From Pseudonocardia acidicola (GTDB taxonomy: Bacteria > Actinomycetota > Actinomycetes > Mycobacteriales > Pseudonocardiaceae): DNA of 64,000 nt. Under the pieces are notes generated by a model. That model ran no database searches, was not told the DNA's origin, and was given only the letters and a program-made list of their open reading frames with translations. A program made the position numbers and the translations under genes. The stretch is from positions 36,303 to 100,302 of the forward strand of contig NZ_JAAXLA010000019.1 in NCBI RefSeq assembly GCF_012911935.1, read 5' to 3'. How positions within the stretch are numbered: the stretch's first letter is position 1; every line of letters starts with the position of its first letter. Positions 63,721 to 64,000 of the stretch are shown here, piece by piece.

Positions 63721-64000
63721 TCACCTGGCGTCCCCCTGTCCGCGTCCTGTCGCCGTTTCGACCGGTTTTCGGGCGACACCGTGGCGACGCTGTGTCATCA
63801 GATGATGACCATGTTGTATCGGATCGGCGATGCCCGCCGAAAGCCCGGGGCCCAGCCGCCTCCACTGGGTCACGCCCGCGCTGTCGACGAAGCGCCACAC
63901 CTCGCCGTCGAGCTCGACCAGCGAGTCGACCGGGTCGACCGTCGTACCGGCGACGTCGTGGACCACCGAGCGCAGCTCCCCGGAGACCCGGTTGAGCAGG
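63721..64000 (-). pseudogene. Truncated Der (EngA) GTPase fragment, cut by window edge
   Basis: From the right edge the minus frame reads [20 protein letters not shown] then [22 protein letters not shown], matching the second G domain of Der after its P-loop (GKSSLLN lies just outside). At the G3 motif (DTAG, here DSAG, near 63873) similarity ends abruptly in unrelated sequence [15 protein letters not shown], and the frame stops at 63721. G4, G5 and the KH domain are missing. Since der is essential, this is most likely a duplicated fragment at a rearrangement junction, not the working copy. Confidence 0.6.

Overview
The window is GC-rich (roughly 73%), densely coded DNA from a high-GC actinobacterium, most likely a Pseudonocardia or close relative. 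The inference rests on gene content: a garA/gcvH/DUF151-nuclease/MerR block in the mycobacterial order, an F420-dependent glucose-6-phosphate dehydrogenase, a mycothiol-type DinB-fold protein, a HelD-type RNA polymerase ATPase, a SigB/F-group sigma factor with HATPase and MEDS-domain regulators, frequent GTG starts, and many ATGA/GTGA start-stop overlaps. I saw no rRNA or tRNA genes, complete IS element, prophage or CRISPR array.

Layout. 0-9.8 kb: a partial membrane protein, an aldo/keto reductase, a MarR-FMN dehydrogenase pair, a class B asparagine synthetase, a small coupled ORF with a DinB-fold gene, a DUF427 protein, coaA, and an SDR broken by an internal deletion. 10-13.6 kb: two overlapping CNNM/CorC membrane proteins and a glycosylase-like gene. 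13.6-20.1 kb: glycine cleavage and metabolic control (gcvP behind a tandem glycine riboswitch, YiaA-like protein, MerR regulator, DUF151 nuclease, GarA, GcvH, CDP-alcohol phosphatidyltransferase). 20.2-27.8 kb: OsmC, an FAD-oxidase/TPP-enzyme/methyltransferase operon, and a fused SecDF paralogue with a small membrane protein. 28-32.3 kb: a regulatory cluster of MEDS-STAS, MEDS-HATPase, BTAD regulator, RsbW-like kinase and DUF4235 protein.

32.4-39.7 kb holds an SDR/enoyl-CoA hydratase operon followed by a zone rich in broken genes: a PRC-barrel remnant with a 14-bp repeat expansion, a decayed cofD directly beside an intact fgd, a histidine kinase with only a receiver stump, and an acyl-CoA synthetase remnant. 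39.7-47.3 kb: recQ, a P450-ferredoxin pair, a gamma-glutamyl-GABA hydrolase/SDR pair, an aldo/keto reductase, and a YeeE/TsuA-like transporter behind a Cys-containing leader peptide. 47.3-52.2 kb: the HelD-type ATPase and a compact stress island (sigma factor, SRPBCC, PfpI, DUF2945) in which four promoter-like boxes share a GTTT-N16-GGGTA pattern. 52.3-57.9 kb: a GH65/HAD pair, a fusion of a catalytically dead LigD-type DNA ligase with a degenerate LytS-type kinase, and a TetR gene. 58-64 kb: a DUF3516 helicase divergent from tetR, two genes behind near-identical double-dyad promoters, an acyl-CoA dehydrogenase, an orphan DUF742 protein and a truncated Der GTPase fragment at the edge.

The least explained items are the dead-ligase/kinase fusion, the promoter element that occurs three times with an ATG at a fixed distance (once without a gene behind it), and the 22-bp-period intergenic arrays found in two places.
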